DNA of 64,000 nt from Phytohabitans maris (GCF_031085175.1 NZ_JAVHUY010000058.1:1-64000), one strand, 5' to 3'; positions 39,017 through 48,062 are shown, counted from the first letter of the stretch. Notes: generated by a model from the sequence alone, not told the origin. Made by a program: numbers and translations.

Positions 39017-41377
39017 TCAGTCGTCGAGGACCGCGGCGGTGATCCGGTGCAGCGCGAAGGTGTGCAGCATCTCGGTGCGCTCGTCCTCCGCGCGCAGGTA
39101 ACCGCCGCCGATCGAGACCGGCCGCACGAGGCGGGAGACGGTGGCGCCGTGCGCGTCGACGTAGCCGACCCAGACCAGCGCCTTGTCCCGTACCGCCTGC
39201 TGTAGCACCGCGAGGGCCTGGCTGTGCGCCTGTACCGCGGTCAGCCCTTCGACGCCCTGACCGTTCGCGGCGCGGACAGTGACCGGCGCGCGGCGGGCGG
39301 CCCGGGCGGCGGCGTCGCCCCGCCGGATCTGCTCGACGATGCCGGCCAGGCGGGGCGGGGTGAGCGGCGGTGGGCCGAGCGGTTCGGTGCGCGGGCCGAG
39401 CGCGGTGCGGACCGGCGCCCGGCGCGACCTGGCGCGGCTGAGCACGGCAGCGCCGGTGGCATCCTCGTGCACCGGCGGGTAGCCGGCCTCGCGCAGCGCG
39501 GTGAGCAGCCGCCCGACCTGGTACGGCGTGACCAGCACGGTCGGGGCCAGCCGGCGCAGCGCCAGCGCGCCGAGCCGCTTGTCGGCGAGCAGTTGCACGA
39601 GCAGCGTTTCGTCGTCGCTGCGCACGTACGCCCCGGCGCCGCCCGCGCGCAGTCCCCCGTGCTTGCGCGCGACGTCGTCGACCAGGTACGTCAACCCCTG
39701 CGGGACCGGGGTGCGGGAGCGGCGGCGAACGAGGGCGTGCAGGTCGTCGGCGGTGTAGCCGGCGTCCAGCGCCCGGCGCACGCTCGCCTCGGTCACCCGG
39801 TGCACGCTCGCGCCGCCCGCCGACTCCTGCTCGGCCACCAGCTCAAGCTCGGCGGCGAGCGCCGGCTCGGGCGGCCCGGGTACCACCACGGTCAGGTCGG
39901 CCTGCACCAGCACGTGGTCGACCGGTGCGGGCAGGAGGCCGTCGAGCGCGCCGGCGAGGTCGGGCTCCTCGTCCGCCCGTACGCCCAGCGGGTCGTCGTC
40001 CGGCGCCTCCTCCCGCGTGACGAGCACCCGCCCGTACGAGGTCAGCGCGCCGAGCCCGGTAACCCCGAGCAGCGCGGCGTCGCCGAGCACCTCGCGGTGG
40101 ATCGTCTCCCGCCCCTTGGCCCGGCGCGGCGCCCGCCAGGCCAGCAGCGCGAGCACCTCGTCGGCGGTCGGCGCGGTGCCCGGTTCGAGCTCGGCGAGCA
40201 CCTCCAGCACCGCGTGGCGGGCGGCCGGGGCGCCGGCCCGTTCCGCCTCGGTGGCCAGCACGTTGATCGGCCGGTCCCGCTCGTCGCGCTGACCGATCAG
40301 GCCGGCCTGGCGGGTCATCGCCAGCCATGCGGTGGCCAGCCGCTCCCAGCGCCGGGCGAGCGGGAGGGCACGCCACGTGTCGTACCCGGCGGTGGGGAGG
40401 AAGACCAGATCCGCGCCGACCCGCGACCCGGACGCCTCGGCTTCGTTGACGAGCCCCGCCGCGTACGCCACCTCCAGCAGCAGCGCGGCCACCGGCTCGT
40501 CCAGCGCGGTCACCTTGGCGAGGCGGCGCAGGTCGCGGACGCCGAGTCCGCCCGAGCGGAGCATGGTCACCGGCTCGGCGTCGAGGGCGGCGAGCAGCGA
40601 CTCGGCCTGCCGTACCGCCTCCATCGCCTGCCCGGCCCCCGCGGAGTCGACGCTCTTGAGCTCGCGGGCCGCGCTGGTGACGGCCGGTGGTCGCACGTGC
40701 AGCGGCCCGAGCGGGCCGGAGTCGCGGCGCAGGAGCAGGCCGATCTCGCGGGGCAGCTCCATGGCCTCGCCGGAGACCCGCACGAGCAGCCCGTTGTCGA
40801 GCAGCCACCGGACCGGCGAGTCGGCGGCGGCCGTCCCGTTGGTCAGCGTGCCCACCGGCGGCCCGGCCGACAGGCGGTCGAGCACCGCGCGGGCCGGCGG
40901 CGGCGCGGCCAGCAGCGTCCGCCGGAGCCGGGCCGGGTCCGCGCAGAGGGCCGCCGCGGCCGCGTCCAGCTCCGCGGCGGGCCGGCCGAGCCCCGCCGGG
41001 TACGGGGAGGAGACCTCGTCGACACCGGCGACCACGTGGAGTGCGTCATCTGGACCGGGTACCAGCAGCAGCGCCCGCAGCCGCGCGAGCGCTTCGCGTA
41101 CCGCGGCGGTCTCGCCCTTCGCCATCGCGAGCACGGCGTCGACCGAGGTGGTGCCGTCGTCCGGCTCGCGGGTGAGGCGCACCGCGTCGAGCACCTGGAG
41201 CGTGAACTGGTCGAGTCCGTCGAGCGCCCGCGCCACCGATACCCGCGACTGGGCCCGCACCGCCAGCGCCGACAGGTCGGCGGGCACGGGCATGACCAGG
41301 TCTGGCCGCAGCTGGAGCAGCGCGGCCAGAGCGCGGTCGGGCAGCGACCGCAGGTGCTCGGCGAGTGTGGTGGCCAT
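39017..41377 (-). CDS. helicase-associated protein, XPB/Ssl2-partner type
   Basis: A 786-aa protein of the actinobacterial helicase-associated (Helicase_C_3 type) family, annotated in relatives as XPB/Ssl2-like helicase-associated. It lacks Walker A and DEAD motifs, so it is not itself a motor. The N-terminus is rich in winged-helix-like segments (LRSLPDRALAALLQLRPDLVMPVPADL), the middle contains a DHVLVQADLTVVVPGPP segment typical of the family, and the last 130 residues resemble a WYL-like domain (DKALVWVGYVDAHGATVSRLVRPVSI). It lies near the XPB gene on the same strand, with the transpeptidase and protease genes between. Confidence 0.75.
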   Translation of the reverse strand: MATTLAEHLRSLPDRALAALLQLRPDLVMPVPADLSALAVRAQSRVSVARALDGLDQFTLQVLDAVRLTREPDDGTTSVDAVLAMAKGETAAVREALARLRALLLVPGPDDALHVVAGVDEVSSPYPAGLGRPAAELDAAAAALCADPARLRRTLLAAPPPARAVLDRLSAGPPVGTLTNGTAAADSPVRWLLDNGLLVRVSGEAMELPREIGLLLRRDSGPLGPLHVRPPAVTSAARELKSVDSAGAGQAMEAVRQAESLLAALDAEPVTMLRSGGLGVRDLRRLAKVTALDEPVAALLLEVAYAAGLVNEAEASGSRVGADLVFLPTAGYDTWRALPLARRWERLATAWLAMTRQAGLIGQRDERDRPINVLATEAERAGAPAARHAVLEVLAELEPGTAPTADEVLALLAWRAPRRAKGRETIHREVLGDAALLGVTGLGALTSYGRVLVTREEAPDDDPLGVRADEEPDLAGALDGLLPAPVDHVLVQADLTVVVPGPPEPALAAELELVAEQESAGGASVHRVTEASVRRALDAGYTADDLHALVRRRSRTPVPQGLTYLVDDVARKHGGLRAGGAGAYVRSDDETLLVQLLADKRLGALALRRLAPTVLVTPYQVGRLLTALREAGYPPVHEDATGAAVLSRARSRRAPVRTALGPRTEPLGPPPLTPPRLAGIVEQIRRGDAAARAARRAPVTVRAANGQGVEGLTAVQAHSQALAVLQQAVRDKALVWVGYVDAHGATVSRLVRPVSIGGGYLRAEDERTEMLHTFALHRITAAVLDD

Positions 41378-41439
41378 CGTCGTTCAAAGCTAGCCGGGCT
41401 GCGAAGATCGGGGAAACGGTCTGGGGGAGGAGCACGGGC

Positions 41440-42060
41440 GTGGCGGAACAGTTGGTTGTCGGCTTCGACCTTGACATGACGCTGATCGACTCCCGCCCCG
41501 GCATCGCCGCGACCTACCGCGAGCTGTCCGCGCGCACCGGCGTGCACGTGGACGCGGACGCCGCCGTCACCCGCCTGGGCCCGCCGCTCCGCCATGAGCT
41601 GCGGCTCTGGTTTGCGCCGGAGCGGGTCGAGGAGGCCGTGGACGCGTACCGGGCGCTCTACCCCGCGTACGCGATCGCGCCATCGGTGCTGCTGCCGGGC
41701 GCCGCCGAGGCCGTCGAGACGGTACGCGGGCTGGGCGGCAGAGTGGTTGTTGTCACGTCCAAGCTGGGCCGACTGGCCCGACTGCACCTCGACCACCTCG
41801 GCTTGGCCGTCGACGAGGTGGCCGGAGATCTCTTCGCCGAGGGCAAGGCGACCGCGTTGACCGAGCATGACGTGCGGCTCTACGTAGGCGACCACGTCGC
41901 GGACATGGTCGCGGCCCGCACCGCCGCCATTCCCGGCCTCGGCGTGGCCACCGGTCCGTGCTCCGCGGCGGAGCTCAAGGCGGCCGGTGCCAGCGAGGTG
42001 CTGGGTGACCTGAATGGATTCCGAGGCGCGCTGACAGGGCTGCTCCGGTTAGCCTTGTGA
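41440..42060 (+). CDS. HAD-superfamily phosphatase
   Basis: A 206-aa HAD hydrolase from GTG 41440, with GGGGGAGGA at 41423-41431. Motif I FDLDMTLIDSRPG has the nucleophile Asp and the acid/base Asp; motif II Thr/Ser is VVTSK, motif III the following Lys, and motif IV VGDHVADMVAA. A small alpha-helical cap follows motif I, as in phosphoglycolate-phosphatase-like enzymes. The substrate is unknown. The upstream gap, about 60 bases, separates it from the divergent helicase-associated gene. It is followed by a cold-shock gene on the same strand. Confidence 0.88.
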   Translation: MAEQLVVGFDLDMTLIDSRPGIAATYRELSARTGVHVDADAAVTRLGPPLRHELRLWFAPERVEEAVDAYRALYPAYAIAPSVLLPGAAEAVETVRGLGGRVVVVTSKLGRLARLHLDHLGLAVDEVAGDLFAEGKATALTEHDVRLYVGDHVADMVAARTAAIPGLGVATGPCSAAELKAAGASEVLGDLNGFRGALTGLLRLAL

Positions 42061-42096
42061 CAATCAGCAATCCCGCAAACGGAGTTGAGGTCAGCG

Positions 42097-42483
42097 GTGC
42101 CTACGGGTCGAGTGAAGTGGTACGACGCGCAGAAGGGCTACGGATTCGTCACCAGCGACGAGGGTGGCGATGTCTTCCTGCCCAAGAACGCGCTACCGGG
42201 GGGCGTCACCGACCTCAAGAGCGGGCAGCGGATCGAGTTCGGTGTCGTAGACAGTCGCAAGGGCGCGCAGGCGATGGGCGTGACCCTGCTGGAGGCACCG
42301 CCGTCCGTCACCGAGCTGCGCCGCCGCCCGGCCGAGGAGCTCCACGGCCTCATCGAAGACATGATCAAGGTGCTCGAGGCAAAGGTCATGCCCGACCTGC
42401 GGCGTGGCCGCTTCCCCGACAAGAAGACGGCCCAGACGGTCGCCCAGGTCGTGCACGCGGTGGCTAGAGAGCTGGAGATCTGA
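42097..42483 (+). CDS. cold-shock-domain protein with C-terminal extension
   Basis: A 128-aa protein. The first 65 residues are a cold-shock domain that starts VPTGRVKWYDAQKGYGFVTSDEGGDVFLPKNALPG. RNP1 (KGYGFV) is intact and RNP2 (VFLP) is a variant, so nucleic-acid binding is expected. The remaining 60 residues are a helical extension (ELRRRPAEELHGLIEDMIKVLEAKVMP) that simple CspA proteins lack but which I recall from actinobacterial CspB-like long forms. The RBS GAGG at 42087-42090 precedes GTG 42097. It overlaps the convergent mqnD gene by 20 bp. Confidence 0.92.
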   Translation: MPTGRVKWYDAQKGYGFVTSDEGGDVFLPKNALPGGVTDLKSGQRIEFGVVDSRKGAQAMGVTLLEAPPSVTELRRRPAEELHGLIEDMIKVLEAKVMPDLRRGRFPDKKTAQTVAQVVHAVARELEI

Positions 42484-43243
42484 GCAGGGCCTCGACGGCC
42501 TTGTGCCCCTCGTCGCCGAGATTCTCGGTGAACTCGTTGACGTAGAGCGCTATGTGCTGGTCCACCACGTCCGGCTCCATCTCCTGGGCATGCGCCAGCA
42601 CATAGTCGCGGCTCGCCTCGGGGTGCGCCCACGCGGCCCGCACCGACGCCCGCACCCACTCCGCCGCGGCCTCGGGATCCACCGCGCCGCGGCGGGCGAG
42701 GATCGCTCCGAGCGGGATCGGCAGCCCGGTCTCCCCCTCCCACCACTCGCCGAGGTCGGCGAGGGCCGTGAGCCCGTAGCGCTGGTAGGTGAAGCGCGCC
42801 TCGTGGATGACCAGCCCGGCGTCGAACCGCCCCGCGGCCACGCCCGGCATGATCTGGTCGAACGGCACGACCTCCACCTTGGCCGGTGGCTGCGCGGCGG
42901 CCCACTGCCGCATCAGCAGGTACGCCGTGGTCCGCTCGCCCGGCACCGCGATCGTCGCCCCGGACAGGTCTGCGCGCCCGTCCTTGGTGAGCACCAGCGG
43001 CCCGCAGCCACGCCCGAGCGCCCCGCCGCAGGGCAGCAGGTGGTAGTCGTCCAGCAGCCAGGGCAGCGCCGCGTAACTCACCTTGACCAGGTCAAACGCC
43101 CCCTTCTCGGCGGCGGTATTGGTCACGTCCACGTCCGCGTACGTCACGTCGAACGCCGGCGCACCCGGCACCAGCCCATGGACGAGCGCGTGAAACACGA
43201 AGGTGTCGTTGGGACACGGCGAGATCGCGAGTGAGAGCGCCAC
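42464..43243 (-). CDS. mqnD: 1,4-dihydroxy-6-naphthoate synthase (menaquinone, futalosine pathway)
   Basis: A 259-aa periplasmic-binding-protein-like fold enzyme that converts cyclic dehypoxanthinyl futalosine to 1,4-dihydroxy-6-naphthoate. Motifs of MqnD are SLAISPCPNDTFVFHALVHG at the start, a DVDVTNTAAEKGAFDLVKVSYAAL stretch, and later GRFDAGLVIHEARFTYQRYGL, with the His thought to be catalytic. GTG 43243 is chosen because homologues begin at the L-S-L-A-I-S-P-C-P-N-D segment. Its pathway partner mqnB is 1.8 kb upstream on the same strand but separated by an AlbA_2-type gene. Confidence 0.92.
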   Translation of the reverse strand: MALSLAISPCPNDTFVFHALVHGLVPGAPAFDVTYADVDVTNTAAEKGAFDLVKVSYAALPWLLDDYHLLPCGGALGRGCGPLVLTKDGRADLSGATIAVPGERTTAYLLMRQWAAAQPPAKVEVVPFDQIMPGVAAGRFDAGLVIHEARFTYQRYGLTALADLGEWWEGETGLPIPLGAILARRGAVDPEAAAEWVRASVRAAWAHPEASRDYVLAHAQEMEPDVVDQHIALYVNEFTENLGDEGHKAVEALLRSPAL

Positions 43244-43270
43244 GCCCCTAAAGCTATCCCGCGATTGGCT

Positions 43271-43325
43271 ACTGAGGCCCAACTGAGAAGTGTTGTTTTG
43301 AGACCAGTCCTCAGTTAGCCTCAGT
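43271..43325. promoter_or_regulatory. paired inverted repeats before the AlbA_2 gene
   Basis: ACTGAGGCCCAACTGAG (43271-43287) and CTCAGTTAGCCTCAGT (43310-43325) are inverted copies: each has an ACTGAG-type half-site twice. The second copy ends three bases before GTG 43329. The element lies between mqnD and the divergent AlbA_2 gene and may autoregulate the latter. Confidence 0.5.
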
Positions 43326-43328
43326 GAC

Positions 43329-45035
43329 GTGGGACAGGCAGAGGCACTCGCGGCCTTGGGCGCCGTCGGCGACGGCGTGGCGGCGGGTGCGCTCGAGACC
43401 CAGACCCTTGACTTCAAGTCGGTGACCGACTCGATCAAGACGACCTATCAGATGATCGCCGAAGCATTGGTCTGCTTTGCCAACGCCGACGGCGGCACCG
43501 TGGTCCTGGGCGTGGATGACAAGGCCACCGATAGGGTCGGCGCCCTCCAAGGCGTGCCCACCCGCTACACAGTGGAGGGTTTACGCAAGGGAGTGTTTGA
43601 CCGGAGCCGGCCGCCGATCACCCCCTTCGTCGGCGAGCACCTTGTCGACGGCGTGCGGATAGTCCTGCTCAGCGTGCCGCCCGGGGTCACGCCACACAGC
43701 ACAGCCGCAGGGCTCGCCACCCGGCGGCTAGGCAAGGAGTGCCTGCCGTTCACGCCGGATCAGCAGCGCGAGGTCCTGATCGCCCGCGGTCAGGTCGACT
43801 GGTCCGCCGAAGCGTCCGGTGCCGAAATTCGCGATCTGAACGCCATTGAGTTCGAGCGCATGCGGCAGCTGTTGGTCGCTGGCGGGCGAGACCACCTGGC
43901 AGAGCTCGACGATAGTTCTCTGGTCGCCGCACTGCGCCTGACGGCGTCCGACGGGAGTGTCACCAACGCGGGCGTCCTACTACTCGGCGACGAGCAGTTG
44001 ATCCATCGTGTCGTCCCGTCGTACGGCTACTCCTACCAGTTCAGACCCAGCGCCGGCTCCGAGGCGACGGTCCGGACCAGGGGTTCCCGGCCGCTGCTGG
44101 AAGCCGTAGGCATCCTGATCGAGGCCGTCGACGCCCGGCGGGAGATCCACCCGCTGAATGTCTCGGGTGGAGTTCAGCTGCAGCTCACCGACTATCCACG
44201 GGATGCCGCACGAGAACTGGTCGTCAACGCCATGATCCATCGCTCGTACGAGGCGGCCGGCAGCGTCGATGTCGAGCATTCCCCAGAGCGCCTGGTCATT
44301 ACCAGTCCGGGTGGCCTCGTCGCCGGCGTCACGCCGGAAAATATCCTCACCCACCCTTCGACGCCGAGAAATCGGCTGTTGACCGAAGCGGTCGCGACCC
44401 TCCAACTCGCGGAGCGAACCGGCCAAGGCATCGACCGCGCCTATCGCGAAATGCTCCGTATCGGTAAGGAGCCCCCGTCGTTTGCGGACGGTGGCACGTT
44501 GGTCCGAGCCGCTTTGGCTGGCGGGATCGGCAATGACGCCTTCGTGCGGTTCATCAACGACCTGCCGCCACGTGCGACCCGAGACGTCAATGTCCTGCTT
44601 GTGCTCTCCATCCTCCGAGGTAGCGCCACGGTCGACGCGCCCAAGGTGGCCTCCGCCGTGCAGCGGCCGCCGGTGGAGGCGCAGGAGGTTCTGGCAACGA
44701 TGGCGCACGACCTCGGCCTGCTGGAGCCGACGAGGCGGACCGTGCGGAAGGCGTTCCCCACCTATCGGCTTCGTTCCGATGCGATAGCCGCCATGTCGCG
44801 GGCTGTCGCGTACCGCAGGCGCGATCTCGACGACACCGATCAGAAAGTGATAGACCACGTCCGCGAGTACGGCTTCGTCACCAATCGGACCGTGCAGCGT
44901 ATGTTCGATCTGCATGTGTTCGCGGCGCGTGATCTCATTTACGACCTGCGCTCGCGAGAGATTCTGGAGAAGATCGGCGAGGCCCGAGGCGGCACGGGTG
45001 TCCGTTACGGCCCGGGCCTGCGGTTTCCTGGCTGA
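43329..45035 (+). CDS. AlbA_2 (Schlafen-type) ATP-binding protein, probably acquired
   Basis: A 568-aa protein. Residues about 20-150 form an AlbA_2 domain (LDFKSVTDSIKTTYQMIAEALVCFANADGGTVVLGVDD). A GHKL/HATPase_c_4-type part follows around residues 290-380, with ARELVVNAMIHRSYE (N box) and AERTGQGIDRAYREM. The C-terminal third (VLLVLSILRGSATVDAPKVASAVQ and following) has winged-helix-like segments. Similar proteins are called transcriptional regulators or DUF4062/AAA_4 ATP-binding proteins and are often accessory. G+C looks clearly lower than in its neighbours (for example around 43850-44600). It lies in opposite orientation inside the mqnB-mqnD pair. Confidence 0.85.
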   Translation: MGQAEALAALGAVGDGVAAGALETQTLDFKSVTDSIKTTYQMIAEALVCFANADGGTVVLGVDDKATDRVGALQGVPTRYTVEGLRKGVFDRSRPPITPFVGEHLVDGVRIVLLSVPPGVTPHSTAAGLATRRLGKECLPFTPDQQREVLIARGQVDWSAEASGAEIRDLNAIEFERMRQLLVAGGRDHLAELDDSSLVAALRLTASDGSVTNAGVLLLGDEQLIHRVVPSYGYSYQFRPSAGSEATVRTRGSRPLLEAVGILIEAVDARREIHPLNVSGGVQLQLTDYPRDAARELVVNAMIHRSYEAAGSVDVEHSPERLVITSPGGLVAGVTPENILTHPSTPRNRLLTEAVATLQLAERTGQGIDRAYREMLRIGKEPPSFADGGTLVRAALAGGIGNDAFVRFINDLPPRATRDVNVLLVLSILRGSATVDAPKVASAVQRPPVEAQEVLATMAHDLGLLEPTRRTVRKAFPTYRLRSDAIAAMSRAVAYRRRDLDDTDQKVIDHVREYGFVTNRTVQRMFDLHVFAARDLIYDLRSREILEKIGEARGGTGVRYGPGLRFPG

Positions 45036-45039
45036 CCTC

Positions 45040-45672
45040 TCAGGCGGCGAGGGCGCGGACGGCCTTGGTCAGGGCGGCCAGCGCGTCGGGGATGCGCCAC
45101 GCTTGGCGGTCGCGGGGGCCGATCGTGTTGGAGATCGTGCGGAGCTCGGCGAACGGCAGACTGGCCCCGGCGGCGGCACGGGCTGCGCCGTACCCCTCCA
45201 TGGCCTCGGCGACCGCGGCCGGGAAGCGGCCGGCGAGGGTCTCGGCGGTCGTGGCTGTGCCGGTGGCGGTGTTGAGGGTGAGGATGTCGCCGGTGATCGC
45301 GTCCGGTAGGGCGCTGCGCAAGGTTTCCAGCAGTGCCGGGTCGGCCGGCGCGACCGCGGTGCCGAAGCCCAGGTCGTCCAGGGTGATGAAGCCGTCCGGG
45401 GAGTCGGCGCCCAGGTCGGCGGCGACGCTGCGGGTGGCCAGGACGGTGGCGCCGACCGGGGCGCGGCCCGCGAAGCCGCCCGCGATGCCGGCTACGACGA
45501 CGCCTCGGTGTGGGCGGCCGGCGGCCTCGGCGAGGGCGAGCAGGCGTGCGGTGCCGGCGGCGACCGCGGCGGCGCCCACGCCCACGGCGGCCACGGTCAC
45601 CAGGTCGGGGGACGTGCCGGCGCGGACCGCCTGGGCCTCGGCCTCGACGGCCGTGACGACGAGCAGCGTCAT
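45040..45672 (-). CDS. mqnB: futalosine hydrolase
   Basis: A 210-aa nucleoside phosphorylase-fold enzyme that removes the purine base from futalosine. It opens with TLLVVTAVEAEAQAV, then has VVVAGIAGGFAGRAPVG and the substrate-site segment AVAEAMEGYGAARAAAGASLPFAELRTISNTIG, with the conserved ME-x(3-4)-A motif. The start codon overlaps the stop codon of the upstream MFS gene (ATGA), so the two share an operon. In the futalosine pathway it acts before MqnD, whose gene lies 1.8 kb downstream past the AlbA_2 gene. Confidence 0.9.
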   Translation of the reverse strand: MTLLVVTAVEAEAQAVRAGTSPDLVTVAAVGVGAAAVAAGTARLLALAEAAGRPHRGVVVAGIAGGFAGRAPVGATVLATRSVAADLGADSPDGFITLDDLGFGTAVAPADPALLETLRSALPDAITGDILTLNTATGTATTAETLAGRFPAAVAEAMEGYGAARAAAGASLPFAELRTISNTIGPRDRQAWRIPDALAALTKAVRALAA

Positions 45673-47225
45673 GTGGGTGGGCCGGACGATGGGCGGTACA
45701 CGTGGAAGCCGGGCGGTGGGACGGCGTCCTTTTCCTGCTCGGCGGCCGGCTCGGGCGCGGGCTCAGGCGTGGCGGGCGGGGGCTCGGGCGCCTTGCGTCG
45801 CCGCCGCGGCGGCTCCGCCGGCGAGGGCTCGGGTGGCGAGTCGGCGTCGGGGTCGGCCCGGCCGTTCAGCTTGTCTTTGCGGAGTGCGCCGGCCACGACC
45901 ACCGCGCGGGCCGCCGCGGCGACCGCGACCACCGTGGCGATCCCGATCCCCAGGCGCCCCTGGAACGGGATGAGGCCCAGCGCGCCACCCGCCACCCAGG
46001 CGAGCATGAGCACCGTCTCGGAGTGGGCGAACGCGCTGGCCCGCAGGCGGTCGCCGATGCGCTCCTGGATCGAGGCGTCGACCGCGAGCTTGGAGATGCC
46101 GCTCATGAACGCGGTCACCAGGCAGAGCAGCGCCACCATCGCGAGCGAGAACTTCAGCGTGGTGAGCACCGCCACGCCGGCCACGATGACCAGGCCGCTG
46201 GATTGGAGGGCGGCGGGACGCTGGATGCGCATGCGGGTGCCGATGGCCGTGGCGAGGAAGCCGCCCACCCCCAGCGCGCCGCCGGCCAGGCCCAGCGCGA
46301 TCTCGTCGGCGAGGTCGCGGCCGAGGAACTCGGTGGTCAGGTTTCCGGCCTTGATGGCGAACGCCAGGAACAGCAGCAGGAAGCCGTACAGGCCGCGGAG
46401 GGCGGCGGCGCTGACCAGCGTGGCGACGACGAGCCGGCCGGTGAGGGCGCGGTCGCCGCGGCGCAGGCCCATCGCCGCGAACGCGCGGGGGAGTGTCTCC
46501 GGCGGGTCGGAGTCGGCCTTGGGTGGCAGGCGCAGCGCGACGACCATGCCGACCAGGAAGATGATCGAGGCGACCCGGAGCGGCCACTGGGGGCCGAACT
46601 TGAAGGCCGCCAGCCCGATCGGCGTCACCGCGGCGCCGGCGATCATGCCATACACGCCGGCGCGGGCGGCCGCCTGGGACAGCCCCATGCCCTCGGGGAG
46701 GAGCCGGGGGACGGCGGCCGAGCGGGCCACGCCGTACGCGCGGGAGAGCGCCAGCACGCCGAACGCCGCCGGGTAGAGCCCGAAACCGTGGATGTAGTCG
46801 GACATGAGCCAGGCCAGGAACGCGCGGCCGAGCATCGTGGCGGCGAGCGCGTAGCGCCGGCCGTGGCGGAAGTGGTCGAGCAGCGGGCCGGCGACCGGGG
46901 CGAGCACCGAGAACGGGATCATCGTCACCAGCAGGTAGATGGCGACGCCGCTGCGTGCCTCGCCGACCTGCGCGTTGAAGAAGATGGTGCCGGCGAGGCC
47001 GATCGCGATGAGGATGTCGCCCGCGTACGACGCGGCGTGCAGGTCGAGCAGGCGGGTCATGCCGATCTCGCCGCCGGCGCCCTTGGTGCGGACGGCGCCG
47101 ACCTTGCGCCCCGCCCACCGGCCGCCGCGCAGGGACCCCCGGCCGAATAGCCGCGTCCATCGGATCATCGAGCCGACAGCTCGGCCGAGCGATGGCAACA
47201 GCGGCATTCCCCCATTTTGGCGCAT
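45669..47225 (-). CDS. MFS transporter, coupled to mqnB
   Basis: A 518-aa protein with about 12 membrane helices (DILIAIGLAGTIFFNAQ, LLVTMIPFSVLAPVAGPLLDHF and others). It has a long basic N-terminus before helix 1, and the last 80 residues are a Pro/Glu/Ala-rich cytoplasmic tail (PEPSPAEPPRRRRKAPEPPP). No transported substrate is identifiable. ATG 47225 is the longest start; ATG 47207 would drop six residues. It overlaps mqnB by four bases, so a role near menaquinone metabolism is possible but unproven. It is divergent from the DUF3027 gene with only 14 bp between. Confidence 0.85.
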   Translation of the reverse strand: MRQNGGMPLLPSLGRAVGSMIRWTRLFGRGSLRGGRWAGRKVGAVRTKGAGGEIGMTRLLDLHAASYAGDILIAIGLAGTIFFNAQVGEARSGVAIYLLVTMIPFSVLAPVAGPLLDHFRHGRRYALAATMLGRAFLAWLMSDYIHGFGLYPAAFGVLALSRAYGVARSAAVPRLLPEGMGLSQAAARAGVYGMIAGAAVTPIGLAAFKFGPQWPLRVASIIFLVGMVVALRLPPKADSDPPETLPRAFAAMGLRRGDRALTGRLVVATLVSAAALRGLYGFLLLFLAFAIKAGNLTTEFLGRDLADEIALGLAGGALGVGGFLATAIGTRMRIQRPAALQSSGLVIVAGVAVLTTLKFSLAMVALLCLVTAFMSGISKLAVDASIQERIGDRLRASAFAHSETVLMLAWVAGGALGLIPFQGRLGIGIATVVAVAAAARAVVVAGALRKDKLNGRADPDADSPPEPSPAEPPRRRRKAPEPPPATPEPAPEPAAEQEKDAVPPPGFHVYRPSSGPPT

Positions 47226-47239
47226 GGCACAATAGCTCG

Positions 47240-48058
47240 GTGACCAGGACCACCGCCGTTCGTGCCGCTCGTCTCGACCAGGTCTGCGCCGAGGCGGTCG
47301 ACCTGGCCCGTTCCGCCATCACCGAGGTCGACGCCTCGGACGTGGGCGAGCATCTCGACGCGGTGGCCGAGGCCGACCGCGTGGTCACCCACTTCTTCGA
47401 GTGCCACCTCGCCGGCTACCGGGGCTGGCGCTGGGCGGTCACCGTCACCCGCGTCCCGCGCAGCAAGCATGTCACGGTCTGCGAGACCATCCTGCTCCCC
47501 GGCCCCGACGCGCTGCTCGCGCCCGGCTGGGTGCCGTGGCAGGAGCGGCTCCAGCCCGGCGACCTGGGGGTCGGTGACCTGCTGCCCACCGCGCCCGACG
47601 ACGACCGGCTCGCCCCGGGCTACCTGCTCTCCGACGACCCCGCGGTCGAGGAGGTCTCCTGGGAGCTCGGCCTCGGCCGTTCGCGGGTGATGTCCCGCGA
47701 GGGGCGCGGCGAGACCGCCCAGCGGTGGTATGACGGCGACCACGGCCCGGACGCGCCCATCTCCACCGCCGCGCCCAAGAGCGCGCGGTGCGGCTCGTGC
47801 GGCTTCTACCTGCCGCTGGCCGGTTCGCTGCGGCAGGCGTTCGGCGTCTGTGGCAACCTCTACGCGCCCGACGACGGCCGTGCGGTCAGCGCCGACCACG
47901 GCTGCGGCGCGCACTCCGAGGCGGCGCGCGAGCCCGAGGCACCGGTCGACGAGCTGTCCACGGTGTACGACGACAGCGAGGTCGAGGCGGTCGCGGTGAG
48001 CCGCGCGCCCGGCTCAGTGGAGGCGGGCGAGCCGGCGGAGCCCTACGGGCACGGGTAG
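47240..48058 (+). CDS. DUF3027 protein
   Basis: A 272-aa actinobacterial conserved protein starting at GTG 47240. The DUF3027 region includes DVGEHLDAVAEADRVVTHFFECHLAGYRGWRWAV, and a C-terminal four-cysteine part (ARCGSCGFYLPLAGSLRQAFGVCGN, with a later CG) may bind metal. The function is unknown. No membrane segment. Its close neighbours in actinomycetes are often a DUF2530 membrane protein and a purine permease, which is the case here, so the three may form a conserved unit. Confidence 0.88.
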   Translation: MTRTTAVRAARLDQVCAEAVDLARSAITEVDASDVGEHLDAVAEADRVVTHFFECHLAGYRGWRWAVTVTRVPRSKHVTVCETILLPGPDALLAPGWVPWQERLQPGDLGVGDLLPTAPDDDRLAPGYLLSDDPAVEEVSWELGLGRSRVMSREGRGETAQRWYDGDHGPDAPISTAAPKSARCGSCGFYLPLAGSLRQAFGVCGNLYAPDDGRAVSADHGCGAHSEAAREPEAPVDELSTVYDDSEVEAVAVSRAPGSVEAGEPAEPYGHG

Positions 48059-48062
48059 ACCG

